DNA of 64,000 nt from Dehalobacter sp. CP (GTDB lineage: Bacteria > Bacillota_B > Desulfitobacteriia > Desulfitobacteriales > Syntrophobotulaceae): assembly GCA_009910795.1 (NCBI GenBank), contig VMEE01000083.1:124001-188000 (forward strand). The letters are read 5' to 3'. Of the stretch, positions 17,870-26,872 are shown piece after piece; positions within the stretch are counted from its first letter, which is position 1, and the number at the start of each line of letters is the position of its first letter. The notes beneath the pieces were generated by a model. It did no database searches, was not told the origin of the DNA, and saw only the letters and a list, made by a program, of their open reading frames with translations. The position numbers and the translations under genes are program-made.

Positions 17870-18121
17870 ATGGGATTTTGGGTTTTTTTCTTCTATTTTG
17901 GTGTGTTTGTTATTATTTTCTGGCTGAGCCGGGAAAAAGGCGGAAAGAATAATCTTAAAAAATTATTTATTATTCCGATCGTTCTTGCTGTCATCATTAC
18001 GCTGCTGTCTGTGGTAAAAATTTATTTTATTTATAAGATCATACTTATTTTGATTTTTTTGGTCGTAGCTCTGCTTACGTATTGGCAGTGGGGAAGCAAA
18101 ATCCGAAATTTTTGGCGGTGA
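17870..18121 (+). CDS. Small membrane protein, 83 aa
   Basis: ATG 17870 has GGGAGGAG 8 bases upstream and lies only 13 bases after surE, supporting a real gene. Three hydrophobic segments (about 3-19, 32-49 and 52-68) are separated by a basic loop (REKGGKNNLKK). The C-terminus is aromatic and basic. No family is recognised. The likely location is the cytoplasmic membrane and its function is unknown. A 12-base palindrome (AAGCGTACGCTT, 18133-18144) follows and may end this transcript and the convergent spoVB transcript. Confidence 0.7.
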   Translation: MGFWVFFFYFGVFVIIFWLSREKGGKNNLKKLFIIPIVLAVIITLLSVVKIYFIYKIILILIFLVVALLTYWQWGSKIRNFWR

Positions 18122-18156
18122 AAGTAAAACTGAAGCGTACGCTTGAAGTTGGGACG

Positions 18157-19710
18157 CTATTTGTTCTTAGGCCAAAACCTTAAAGACCGCCATGTTTTCT
18201 TTATTTCTTTCATCGGAATACCTCCTTGAAAAATCAGAATCGCAAAATAGACCATGCTTCCGACAAGAAGAGCGGTAAGACTCAGAAGCAGCGGTGTTTG
18301 GCCCGGTACCAGCCATAAGATGCTTTTGAGCACAGCAGTCATAGCAAGCCCGGCCAGGACCGGCTGCAGGATCATGGATTTCAGATCAGCTTGTAGTCCG
18401 ATGTGCTTGTTTATGGCATAAAGGTTTAAGAAAGCCATCATGGCAAAACCAAATACATAAGTTAAAGCGGTACCCACGAGACCAAATTTCGGAATTCCAG
18501 TCAGGTAGAAAAGAAGCGGAATCCGGAATACTGCAGTGATGACCGAATGGGCCAGCGGTAAAAAGGTTTTGCCGAGCCCCTGCAGAATTCCTGTGGTCGT
18601 CTGTTGAATATAGGCAAACAGCCCGCCCAAGGCTAATACTTTCAACACTGCAGACACATGGTCACTTTTGAATAGGTGCGTAAGCGGTTCAGCAAAAAAA
18701 TAAAGTGCAATGACACACGGCAATCCAAGCATAATGGTATAGCGGACCGCGTCTATGCTTTTATTCCTGGCAGCCCGGACATCATTTCGGACCATTGCTT
18801 CGGAAATAGCCGGGACAAGCGATGTCGCCAGCGCAAATGTAAAGACACTTGGAAACGAGAGCAGCGTAAGTGCAGTCCCGCTGAACTCTCCAAAGAGAGA
18901 GGTGGCGTTCCTGGCCGAATAGCCGGCAAGCTGAAGCTGTTTGGGAATAATGACGGTATCCAAAGAAGACAGCCCTGTAGCCATCAGCCTGCTTCCGGTT
19001 ACGGGCAAGGACAAACTGATCAGCTCCGGCATGACGGGTTTGGATTGTCCGCCATTTTCATTTCCATAAGGAAGGTGCTTGTGCTGCACCAGATATTGAA
19101 TCAGGATCACAAGCAAACCAACGATCTCCCCACAGAGCATTCCTGCTGCAAGACCGGCTGCTGCCCATTCAATGCCTTTCTTTAATAAATATACGGAAAG
19201 AGAAAAGCCGATTCCGATCCGGAAGATTTGTTCACAAATCTGGCTGACCGCTGAAGGGACCATGTTCTGCAGTCCCTGGAAATATCCCCGGAACGCAGAG
19301 GCCACAGATACGATAAAGATCGATGGGATACAGATCTGAAAAACAATTCCGACGCGCTCATCCGCAAAGAAACTGTGAACAATCAGCGATCTGTTCAGGT
19401 ACAGCGTGATGGTAACCAGCAGACCGGAAATAAATAAAGTCAGGAAAGCTGTCCGGAATACTCTCCGGGCTTCAGCATAGCGGCCAATAGAGACTCTTTC
19501 GGCAACCATTTTGGAGACAGCCAGTGGTATTCCTGCTGTGGTTAAGACCAGTGCAGTCATATAGACCGGAAATACCATATAGAACAATCCGTACGCTTCA
19601 CTACCGATATAATGCATAATCAGGTATTGGTAGACAAACCCGAGCAGACGGTTGACCAGATTCGCCCCAAAAAGAATGACTGCACCATAAATGAGGTTGT
19701 TTCTGGGCAT
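18157..19710 (-). CDS. spoVB: Stage V sporulation protein B-like lipid flippase
   Basis: 517 aa from the ATG at 19710, with GGGAGG about 6 bases upstream; the longer start lacks a site. It has about 14 membrane helices and the MATE/MOP fold of polysaccharide flippases. Seen: GAVILFGANLVNRLLGFVYQ, LIMHYIGSEAYGLF, GIPLAVSKMVAER, FRGYFQGLQNMVPSA, and the later GLGKTFLPL and KFGLVGTA. Size and motifs fit SpoVB, which moves lipid II-type precursors for spore cortex synthesis. Other MurJ/SpoVB paralogs occur in Firmicutes, so the exact role is likely but not certain. It implies a spore-forming host. Confidence 0.85.
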   Translation of the reverse strand: MPRNNLIYGAVILFGANLVNRLLGFVYQYLIMHYIGSEAYGLFYMVFPVYMTALVLTTAGIPLAVSKMVAERVSIGRYAEARRVFRTAFLTLFISGLLVTITLYLNRSLIVHSFFADERVGIVFQICIPSIFIVSVASAFRGYFQGLQNMVPSAVSQICEQIFRIGIGFSLSVYLLKKGIEWAAAGLAAGMLCGEIVGLLVILIQYLVQHKHLPYGNENGGQSKPVMPELISLSLPVTGSRLMATGLSSLDTVIIPKQLQLAGYSARNATSLFGEFSGTALTLLSFPSVFTFALATSLVPAISEAMVRNDVRAARNKSIDAVRYTIMLGLPCVIALYFFAEPLTHLFKSDHVSAVLKVLALGGLFAYIQQTTTGILQGLGKTFLPLAHSVITAVFRIPLLFYLTGIPKFGLVGTALTYVFGFAMMAFLNLYAINKHIGLQADLKSMILQPVLAGLAMTAVLKSILWLVPGQTPLLLSLTALLVGSMVYFAILIFQGGIPMKEIKKTWRSLRFWPKNK

Positions 19711-19955
19711 TTTTTCCTCCCTGACCGGTACTCTGTCAGAGTACATATAGTTGATTTCTATTCAACTTATGCGCTGGGAAAGGAGGTCATGCTCCAAGTT
19801 TTTTCAGGGATGCAGTTTTTTTTAGAGGATTTGTGGAAACCGCAGAGAATTAAAGAGAATTAAACATGTTATAATTTAATATTGAGTGATGTTCGAGTGC
19901 AATAGTCTTGTTTAAGTCAAGTTATTAAAAAGAATAGACAAAGGGGAGATTATTC

Positions 19956-21935
19956 TTGAAAAGCTATGACACCAAGAGTATTCGTAATATCTGTCTTGTT
20001 GGGCACGGAGGTTCAGGTAAAACGTCACTGGTAGAGACCATGCTTTTTAATGCCGGAGTAACGAACCGCATCGGGAAAGTAAACGATGGAAACACCGTCT
20101 CAGATTACCTTCAAGAGGAAGTACAACGTCACATTTCAATTAGCACTTCATTAATTCCGATCGAGCATAAGGATGTTAAAGTTAATGTTCTCGATACACC
20201 CGGTTATTCCGATTTTATCGGTGAAGTCATCAGCGCTTTGCGCGTCGTGGAAACGAGTGTTTTTGTGATCAGCGGGGTTGATGGTTTAGAAGTTCAGGCC
20301 GAGATCATCTGGGATCTGGTCGAAGAAAAACAAATTCCTAAAATTATTTTTATCAATAAACTGGACAGAGAAAATGCCAATGCAGAAAAGGTACTGGATC
20401 AGCTGAAATCAACTTATTCGAATACTCGTTTTGTTCAAATGCAGATTCCAATTGGCAAAGAGGCAGGATTCGAAGGTGTAGTTGGTCTGTTCCAAACCGA
20501 CATACCTGATCAATATACAGATGATATTGCCGTATTGAAAGAAGCACTGGCTGAAGCTGCAGCTGAAGCCGATGATGACATCCTGATGAAATATCTGGAT
20601 GGAGAGTCCCTGAATGATGAAGAATTAAAGACGATCACAGCCAAAGGGCTTGCTCAGAATATGATCGTTCCGGTTTTATTCGGTTCGGTAGAAAAAAATC
20701 TGGGCGTGAAGGAATTCATTCAATTCCTGGCAGACAATGTGCCTGCGCCTACACCTATAGACAAAAAAGCCGCGTTGGTCTTTAAGACACTTGCCGACCC
20801 CTATCTCGGCAAAATGACTTTCTTCAAATCTTATGGCGGAATGTTTACCAGTGAGACAGTTGTCTACAATGCGAACCGGGAAGTCGAGGAGAAACTCGGC
20901 CAGCTGTTTTATCTGAGAGGGAAGAACCAGGATAATACGGCCAGCGTCCAAGCCGGCGATATTGCCGTCGTTGCGAAACTTCAGGAGACAAAAACAGGAG
21001 ATACTTTTACAACGAAAGAGAAAGGTATCCAGCTGAACGGAATCGAATTTCCAAAACCAGCGCTATCGCTTTCTGTCAAACCGAAGAGCAAGGGTGATGA
21101 AGATAAGCTCGGATCCGCGCTGGCTAGGTTAGTCGATGAAGATCCGACCATCAGCGTCGGCAAAAACACAGAAACTAAACAGACGATTTTAAGCGGGCTC
21201 GGTGAAATGCAGCTCGATATTGTTGGTGAAAAACTGGCCAGAAAATTTGGTGTTGCCGTCGAGACCGAAGTACCGAAAGTTCCTTACAGAGAAACGATCA
21301 AAAAATTGGTGCAAGTTGAAGGTAAACATAAGAAACAAAGCGGCGGCCATGGCCAATACGGACACGTTTGGATTAAGATGCAGCCAAACCCGGAAAAAGA
21401 CTTTGAATTTAAAGAAGAAGTTTTCGGTGGAGCGGTTCCAAGAAACTATTTCCCTGCTGTTGAAAAAGGTCTGCGCGAAGCAGTTGCTGATGGTTTCCTG
21501 GCTGGCTATCCGATGACGAATGTAAAATTCACGTTGTATGACGGTTCCTATCACAGCGTGGACTCGTCAGAAATGGCATTTAAGCTTGCGGCACATCTTG
21601 CTTTCAAGAAAGGCGCTGAGATGGCCAACGCGGTATTGATGGAACCGGTCGTTGAGGCCGAGGTCAAGGTTCCTGAAGCTTTCATGGGTGATGTCATCGG
21701 AGATCTGAACTCCAAACGTGGCAAGGTTCTTGGCATGGAACCCGATGGCAAATGCCAGGTGATCAAAGCCCATGTGCCCCAATCCGAAATGATGCGTTAT
21801 TCCATTGACCTCAAAGCTATGACCCAGGGAAGAGGCACGTTCACGACCCAGTTCATCGGGTACGAGGAAGTTCCGGCAAGATTATCCGACGCGCTGGTCG
21901 CCCAGCTCAAGAAAGAGCACCAGCATCACGAGTAA
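19956..21935 (+). CDS. Elongation factor G paralog (EF-G2-like)
   Basis: 659 aa from TTG 19956, preceded by AAGGGGAG. The five-domain EF-G layout is present, but with marks of the paralogous subfamily: P-loop GHGGSGKT in place of AHIDAGKT, and switch II DTPGYSDF, where canonical EF-G has DTPGHVDF, so the catalytic histidine is replaced by tyrosine. NKLD is intact. Domain IV retains KKQSGGHGQYGHVWI. Canonical FusA is about 690 aa and is usually in the str operon; this gene stands alone. Related proteins still bind ribosomes and hydrolyse GTP in some species. It probably acts in ribosome stress or back-up translation; this is inference. Confidence 0.9.
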   Translation: MKSYDTKSIRNICLVGHGGSGKTSLVETMLFNAGVTNRIGKVNDGNTVSDYLQEEVQRHISISTSLIPIEHKDVKVNVLDTPGYSDFIGEVISALRVVETSVFVISGVDGLEVQAEIIWDLVEEKQIPKIIFINKLDRENANAEKVLDQLKSTYSNTRFVQMQIPIGKEAGFEGVVGLFQTDIPDQYTDDIAVLKEALAEAAAEADDDILMKYLDGESLNDEELKTITAKGLAQNMIVPVLFGSVEKNLGVKEFIQFLADNVPAPTPIDKKAALVFKTLADPYLGKMTFFKSYGGMFTSETVVYNANREVEEKLGQLFYLRGKNQDNTASVQAGDIAVVAKLQETKTGDTFTTKEKGIQLNGIEFPKPALSLSVKPKSKGDEDKLGSALARLVDEDPTISVGKNTETKQTILSGLGEMQLDIVGEKLARKFGVAVETEVPKVPYRETIKKLVQVEGKHKKQSGGHGQYGHVWIKMQPNPEKDFEFKEEVFGGAVPRNYFPAVEKGLREAVADGFLAGYPMTNVKFTLYDGSYHSVDSSEMAFKLAAHLAFKKGAEMANAVLMEPVVEAEVKVPEAFMGDVIGDLNSKRGKVLGMEPDGKCQVIKAHVPQSEMMRYSIDLKAMTQGRGTFTTQFIGYEEVPARLSDALVAQLKKEHQHHE

Positions 21936-21980
21936 CGCTGAATGCACGAATAAAGCTGAATGATTGTAGGTAAGCTAAAG

Positions 21981-22013
21981 CCGCTGACGAATGATTTTGT
22001 CAGCGGTTTCTTG
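21981..22013 (+). terminator. Intrinsic terminator after the EF-G paralog
   Basis: CCGCTGAC (21981-21988) pairs with GTCAGCGG (21999-22006), followed by TTTCTTG. It lies 45 bases after the stop. Confidence 0.75.
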
Positions 22014-22057
22014 TCGCTTGCCGCGCCAACATCTCCGCAGAGGATAAGACCTGCAGC

Positions 22058-22078
22058 AAGTTAACTCATAGTTAACTT
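22058..22078. promoter_or_regulatory. 21-bp inverted repeat upstream of the XRE regulator promoter
   Basis: AAGTTAACT, a 3-base centre (CAT), then AGTTAACTT: a perfect dyad with 9-base arms ending 27 bases before the -35 box. Candidate operator for the adjacent XRE regulator. Because it runs into seven T residues, it could also be an AT-rich terminator. Confidence 0.5.
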
Positions 22079-22105
22079 TTTTTATAATTGTTTACGACGA
22101 TTCCG

Positions 22106-22134
22106 TTGAGTAAAAAAAATAAGCAGACTATAAT
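22106..22134 (+). promoter_or_regulatory. Sigma-A-type promoter of the XRE/ABC operon
   Basis: TTGAGT (22106-22111), 17-base A-rich spacer, TATAAT (22129-22134), 45 bases before the ATG. Near-consensus. Confidence 0.75.
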
Positions 22135-22179
22135 GAACTTGAAAATCAAAACTTAAGAATTGAAAATGAGGTAAGATCT

Positions 22180-23298
22180 ATGACCAAAATAAACATTGGA
22201 AAAATAATTGCAGCCCGGAGAAAAGAAAAAAGGCTCACCCAGGAAGAACTGGCCGAATATCTTGGAGTATCCAAACCGGCGGTTTCCAAGTGGGAGTCAG
22301 GGCAAAGCTATCCGGATATTATGCTTTTGCCTGTATTGGCGGCCTTTTTCAACGTAAGCGTTGATGAGCTCCTGGGGTATGAAGCTCAAATGACAAGGGA
22401 GGATATAAGAAAACTGTACCGCAGACTGGCAAATGCTTTTGCTGCTGAGCCCTTTGACCAAACCTACACCGAGTGCCTGGAGACTATCAAGAAGTATCAT
22501 TCGTGCTGGAATCTGGTTTATTCCATTGCGCAGCTGCTAGTTAACCACGCACCGCTTGCCGGCGGACCAGACCGGATGAACGACGTTTTGCGGGAAGCCT
22601 CGGGATATTTTGAGTGTGTGGAAAAGAACAGTGGCGACGCGGTACTGGCCAGAGAGGCGCTTTCCTTGCGAGCCTACTGTTGCCTGGCCCTGCAGGAGCC
22701 TGCCCAAGCTATCGAACTGCTCGAAGGCACCGAGGAAGGAACGGTATCAACGGGAATACTACTGGCTAAAGCCTATACAATAAAAGGTGACAGCGACCGC
22801 GCCAAACGTTATCTCCAGCAATTTATTTATACAAATATAGCCAATCTTTTCGGAGCTTTTCCCGACCTCATGGCACTTTATGCAGATGCTCCGGAAAAAA
22901 CGGATGCCTGTCTGCAAAAGGTGCTGAGTCTTGGGGAGGTGTTTCAGCTTAAAGAGATGCAGCCGTCCCATTATTTCACGGTGTATCTCACGGCAGCCGC
23001 GCTTTACTCAGCGCAGAACCGTAATGAAAAAGCGCTGGATATGTTGGAAGCATACGCGGATGTCATTTTTCAAAAGAATACTTTCCCGTTAAAACTAAAA
23101 GGAAATTCGTTTTTTGACATGCTGCAGCCGTATTTTGAATCTCTCAATTTGGGAGGAGATGCTCCGCGCAGCGATAAACTCATCCGTAAAGATTTAAAGA
23201 GCGTTGTGTTGGATAATCCTGCGTTTCAAAGTCTTAAATCGGAGGAGCGTTATCAGAAACTTTGGCGGCGACTTGAATCGATGGAGGAGGAAGTCTGA
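22180..23298 (+). CDS. XRE-family regulator with C-terminal TPR-like region
   Basis: 372 aa. Residues 5-65 are a classic Xre/Cro helix-turn-helix (IAARRKEKRLTQEELAEYLGV's region, SKPAVSKWESGQSYPD, LLPVLAAFFNVSVDELLG). The remaining 300 residues are helical pairs resembling TPR units (LSLRAYCCLALQEPAQAIEL; LLAKAYTIKGDSDRAKRYL). It is cytoplasmic, with no membrane helix. It heads an operon: its stop overlaps the start of the small membrane gene that precedes the ABC transporter, so it very likely regulates that transporter and perhaps itself through the upstream dyad. Confidence 0.88.
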   Translation: MTKINIGKIIAARRKEKRLTQEELAEYLGVSKPAVSKWESGQSYPDIMLLPVLAAFFNVSVDELLGYEAQMTREDIRKLYRRLANAFAAEPFDQTYTECLETIKKYHSCWNLVYSIAQLLVNHAPLAGGPDRMNDVLREASGYFECVEKNSGDAVLAREALSLRAYCCLALQEPAQAIELLEGTEEGTVSTGILLAKAYTIKGDSDRAKRYLQQFIYTNIANLFGAFPDLMALYADAPEKTDACLQKVLSLGEVFQLKEMQPSHYFTVYLTAAALYSAQNRNEKALDMLEAYADVIFQKNTFPLKLKGNSFFDMLQPYFESLNLGGDAPRSDKLIRKDLKSVVLDNPAFQSLKSEERYQKLWRRLESMEEEV

Positions 23299-23498
23299 TG
23301 GAAGATCTGATGTCCTATTTACCTTTTCTAATTCCGATCATGGTGATCGAACTTGCCCTGGCAGCAGCTGCGCTCGTTCATATTTTCCGGCACAGGACTT
23401 ACCGCATCGGCAATCAGGTGCTTTGGGTAATTGTCGTTGTCCTGTTCCAGATTATCGGCCCTATCTTGTATTTTACCTTAGGCAAAGGTGACGACTAA
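23298..23498 (+). CDS. yxlE: PLDc_N-domain small membrane protein (YxlE-like)
   Basis: 66 aa with two membrane helices and the PLDc_N pattern (ALVHIFRHRTYRIGNQVLWV ... IIGPILYFTLGKGDD). Its ATG overlaps the stop of the regulator and its stop overlaps the start of the ATPase, so all are coupled. In B. subtilis a similar small protein, YxlE, lies in front of YxlF/YxlG (ABC transporter) and acts in control of the SigY operon. Here no sigma factor is present. The symbol is by analogy. Confidence 0.75.
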   Translation: MEDLMSYLPFLIPIMVIELALAAAALVHIFRHRTYRIGNQVLWVIVVVLFQIIGPILYFTLGKGDD

Positions 23499-24415
23499 TG
23501 GAAATTCTGAAGCTGGAACATGTCAAGAAAAACTTCGGGGGTCTTCCGGTCATACAGGATTTGAGCTTCTCGGTCTCCGAAAGCTCCGTCTTTGGCCTGA
23601 TAGGAAAGAACGGAGCAGGGAAGACAACTACCATGAAAATGCTTTTGGGTTTTTTAAAGTCCGACGCCGGAGAAATCAAAGTGTGCGGGGAAAAAGTCGC
23701 TTACGGAGACACAAGAACCAACAGGCATGTGGGTTATCTTCCGGATGTGCCGGAGTTTTACAGTTACATGACACCCGTCGAATATTTAAGACTGTGCGGG
23801 GAAATCTCCGGCCAGAAGCCTCGCCCAATCAGGAAAAAGACGGAAGAACTGCTGGCCCTTGTAGGGCTGGAGAACAGCAATCGAAAAATAAGCGGTTTTT
23901 CCCGAGGAATGAAACAGCGGCTGGGGATTGCCCAGGCTTTGATGAACGAGCCGCGGCTCCTGATCTGCGACGAACCAACGTCCGCGCTTGACCCCGTTGG
24001 CAGAAAAGAGATATTGGATATTTTGTCCGTTGCCGGACAGCAGACCGCTATTTTGATTTCCACCCATATTTTATCCGATGTGGAACGGATCTGTGATCAT
24101 ATTGGGATTCTGGACGATGGCAAGCTTGTTTTACAAGGAAAACTCTCCGATATCAAGAATAGCTATCGCCATAGCTCTCTCCGGATCGAGTTGGCGGATC
24201 AAGACGGCGTTGCTGTTCTTGCCGGGAAGCTTGCAAATCTTCCGTTTGTATCTGCGGTAGAGGCCAAAGAAAATTTTCTGACCGTCCGCCTTGAGGACGT
24301 GGCTAAGGAAGGGCTAAGAATTATGGAACTGCTGCTCAGGGAACAGGTTTTCGTTTTGAAATATGAAGTACTTGAACCTTCGCTGGAAGATGTGTTCTTG
24401 GAGGTTATTCAATGA
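23498..24415 (+). CDS. yxlF: ABC transporter ATP-binding protein (YxlF-like)
   Basis: 305 aa. Walker A GKNGAGKTT (about 39-47), Q-loop region VGYLPDVPEFY, signature FSRGMKQRLG, Walker B LLICDEPTSALDP and the H-loop ISTHIL are all present. The C-terminal 80 residues form the extra domain found in drug and antimicrobial-peptide exporter ATPases. It powers the adjacent permease; the substrate is unknown. Start and stop overlap both neighbours by one and four bases. Confidence 0.9.
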   Translation: MEILKLEHVKKNFGGLPVIQDLSFSVSESSVFGLIGKNGAGKTTTMKMLLGFLKSDAGEIKVCGEKVAYGDTRTNRHVGYLPDVPEFYSYMTPVEYLRLCGEISGQKPRPIRKKTEELLALVGLENSNRKISGFSRGMKQRLGIAQALMNEPRLLICDEPTSALDPVGRKEILDILSVAGQQTAILISTHILSDVERICDHIGILDDGKLVLQGKLSDIKNSYRHSSLRIELADQDGVAVLAGKLANLPFVSAVEAKENFLTVRLEDVAKEGLRIMELLLREQVFVLKYEVLEPSLEDVFLEVIQ

Positions 24416-25176
24416 ACGGTCTGATCGCTTTTACTAAAAAAGAATTTCTGGAGCAAGTCCGCAGCTATAAAGCCGTTATCATGGTTTCAGTACTGTTCTT
24501 ATTCGGTATGACGAGTCCCTTACTGGCAAAGATGATGCCCGATATTTTTGCCCAGCTGACCGTTCAGGGAATATCCATCAGCATGCCGGAGCCGACAGTC
24601 CTGGATGCCTATGGCCAATTCTTCAAGAATATGAGCCAAATGGGTTTGATCGTCTTGCTGCTTGTCTTTAACGTTATGCTCTCCCAGGAAGTGACACGCG
24701 GTACGCTGGTCATCCTTCTTGCCAAGGGGTTGTCTCGATCTGCGGTCATCATGTCAAAATATTTGGCGTCTTTGATTTTGTGGACGGTGAGCTATGTCCT
24801 TGCCGCAGTCACCGATTATGGATATACTGTTTATCTGTTTGGGAGCTTCTCCTTGCCTCATCTGTTTTTCTCCTTATTTTGCCTATGGCTGTTCGGTGCT
24901 TTTCTCCTGGCAGTCCTTCTGCTGGCCAGCACACTTGCATCGGGGAATTACGGAGGACTTCTTCTGACAGCCACAGTCATGATGGTCCTGATGATCGCGA
25001 ATGTGTTCCCAGCATTTCAAAAATGGAATCCGGTCGCGCTTGCCTCGGATAACATTACGCTGCTTACAAATGCGGAAGCAATTGTCGGCATGTCCGTAAC
25101 AGCTTGGACGACGCTGCTGATGATTGTGTTATGCCTGATTCTCTCAATCATAGTATTCAGGAAAAAGAAACTGTAA
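24412..25176 (+). CDS. yxlG: ABC-2-type permease (YxlG-like)
   Basis: 254 aa with six predicted membrane helices, preceded by the cytoplasmic start LIAFTKKEFLEQVRSYKAVI typical of ABC-2 permeases. A large extracytoplasmic loop (about 45-75) sits between helices 1 and 2. The motif QEVTRGTLVILLAKGLSRSAV is family-typical. ATG overlaps the ATPase stop by four bases (ATGA). The two proteins form a transporter in the cytoplasmic membrane, probably an exporter or a lantibiotic/stress-type pump. Confidence 0.88.
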   Translation: MNGLIAFTKKEFLEQVRSYKAVIMVSVLFLFGMTSPLLAKMMPDIFAQLTVQGISISMPEPTVLDAYGQFFKNMSQMGLIVLLLVFNVMLSQEVTRGTLVILLAKGLSRSAVIMSKYLASLILWTVSYVLAAVTDYGYTVYLFGSFSLPHLFFSLFCLWLFGAFLLAVLLLASTLASGNYGGLLLTATVMMVLMIANVFPAFQKWNPVALASDNITLLTNAEAIVGMSVTAWTTLLMIVLCLILSIIVFRKKKL

Positions 25177-25205
25177 GGCAAAGCACGATGATGCGTTATT
25201 TCATT

Positions 25206-25243
25206 GACCGCTGACAAAATATTTTGGCAGCGGTCTTTAATTT
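25206..25243 (+). terminator. Intrinsic terminator after the ABC operon
   Basis: GACCGCTG (25206-25213) pairs with CAGCGGTC (25228-25235), with further AT pairing inside (CAAAATATTTTG). It is followed by TTTAATTT. Confidence 0.85.
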
Positions 25244-25440
25244 CCCATAAGGATTTATGGAAAAACAAGGAATGTATTGAACAATGTTGAATTATATGCA
25301 ATAAATAAATATTTGCCAAAAGAGTAATTGGAATTTTGTAAAGGATGCTGAAATCTGTTTTCTATAAACAAATTTTCAAGCACAATTAATTACTATAGTG
25401 GATAACCTTTTTCTGTATATAAATGGAGGGGTGGGCTAAA

Positions 25441-25593
25441 ATGATACTTCTATCACCAGGATTTTGGGCTGCTATGTTAAGTTTTGCACTTGTTATGTGG
25501 GTAATTAAAATGCTTTGGAGAATTGACAAGAATGTAAAATCTATTGAGAGAAAATTGGATGCTACTTCAAATAAGAAAGATGATTCATTGTAG
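25441..25593 (+). CDS. 50-residue single-pass membrane protein
   Basis: ATG 25441 has a strong GGAGGGG 9 bases upstream. The product has a hydrophobic segment at residues 7-24 (FWAAMLSFALVMWVIKML) and then a charged tail that could form a short coiled coil (RIDKNVKSIERKLDA). The arrangement resembles small membrane or phage-type YvlB/shock-associated peptides, but no family can be claimed. It lies alone between the ABC operon terminator and the DUF1566-like gene. Confidence 0.6.
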   Translation: MILLSPGFWAAMLSFALVMWVIKMLWRIDKNVKSIERKLDATSNKKDDSL

Positions 25594-25788
25594 GATAAAC
25601 ACAATCTGAGAGAATATGAATGGAATATGCAGACTACGGACGCTGCGTAAATGTAAGCTGTAGAAGGTAAGGAGTGGGGTTATTGGCACAGGTTATAAAA
25701 GAGAAGACTACACTGTGCCCCGTAATGGATTTTGTTTGAGTATCCACATAGATTATAGCGGTGATTTAAATGGGGAGATTGATTGAGG

Positions 25789-26694
25789 ATGGGAAAAAAT
25801 AAAAAGGTAATTATCGGATGGATAGGTGTGTTCATAACCGTTATATTGTCAAGTGTATGGGCTTATTGGGGAGCTTTTGAAAATTTCCATGAAGGCTGGT
25901 ACTCAACTTCCATCTGGGAAAACCTCTTTATGTTCTTGTTCCAATATATGTTATTTGCTATTATCTTTGTATTATTAGCATTAGTTATATTAAGATGGAA
26001 AAGAATAGGTTTTCTACTACATCTAATTTTTGGTGGCTTTTGTATTTGTTTTTTTTCCGGTGCTAGTTTTAATGTGCTAGGATTATTGATTATTATACCT
26101 TTTACTGTTCTTGGGCTACTTTATTATTTTGGGGAGCCTGAGCCTAAGAAATGGGCATACAGGTTAATCATAATTGTTCCATTAGTTATTACTTTAGTTA
26201 TTTCAATCCCTCAAGCTATTAAAGTGTCCCAAAGAATTAATGATAATAATTTGGGAATGAGAATAGTAGAAGGGAATGGTGTAACTCTGGCTTGGGCACC
26301 AAGAGGGCCTGGCTGGCCGGATAAAGGGACTTCCTGGAAAGAGGCGCAAGATATATGCAAGTATTTATCAGAGGATGGCACAACCATTATGAAGGAAGAG
26401 CAAAATATTTGGCGCTTGCCAACAGTGGATGAAGCAGTTCGTTCTATGATGCTCCACGACGAAAATGCAGGTGGAGTCTGGTATCCGGAAGAAGAGAAGG
26501 CCGTCTATGATAGAACGCCAGATAAGGAAACACCTTTATGGGATGTACATTCCAAGGTAATCTATTACTGGACTTCAGATACATCAGTAAAGGATGAACA
26601 ACAGGCATATGTCATTGTCTATCATGGAGGTATATTTGATAAAAGGAAGATGGGTCAACAAGATTATATGAGTTTTAGAGCTGTCAAAGAGTAG
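25789..26694 (+). CDS. Membrane protein with DUF1566-like (Lcl C-terminal) domain
   Basis: 301 aa from ATG 25789; TTG 25783 is an alternative. GGGGAG lies 5-11 bases upstream. The first 150 residues carry about five hydrophobic helices. The soluble C-terminal half (about 160-301) has tryptophan-rich motifs typical of DUF1566: GTSWKEAQDICKYL, IWRLPTVDEAVRSM, YYWTSDTS and YMSFRAVKE. The family is of unknown function and often surface-exposed. Base composition is clearly AT-richer than the flanking housekeeping genes, which suggests a recently acquired gene. No partner gene is evident. Confidence 0.75.
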   Translation: MGKNKKVIIGWIGVFITVILSSVWAYWGAFENFHEGWYSTSIWENLFMFLFQYMLFAIIFVLLALVILRWKRIGFLLHLIFGGFCICFFSGASFNVLGLLIIIPFTVLGLLYYFGEPEPKKWAYRLIIIVPLVITLVISIPQAIKVSQRINDNNLGMRIVEGNGVTLAWAPRGPGWPDKGTSWKEAQDICKYLSEDGTTIMKEEQNIWRLPTVDEAVRSMMLHDENAGGVWYPEEEKAVYDRTPDKETPLWDVHSKVIYYWTSDTSVKDEQQAYVIVYHGGIFDKRKMGQQDYMSFRAVKE

Positions 26695-26872
26695 CTCAAT
26701 AACGCTATAGAAGTGATAATTCTAAGTTTAAGTTGCGGGAATCTATTATTATCAAAGAGCGTCCTTATTATATTTGGAGGTTCATCTTATCGTGCCGACT
26801 TCCCAAAACACTTTGTTTGTACATTAAAAGGAAAAATAATAATCATTAATTTTAATGCTCCCCTAAAATAAA

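Noticed and set aside
23488..23991. 167-aa frame overlapping the ABC ATPase
   Set aside because: It is out of frame with clear Walker A, signature and Walker B motifs of the real gene; low-complexity basic product.
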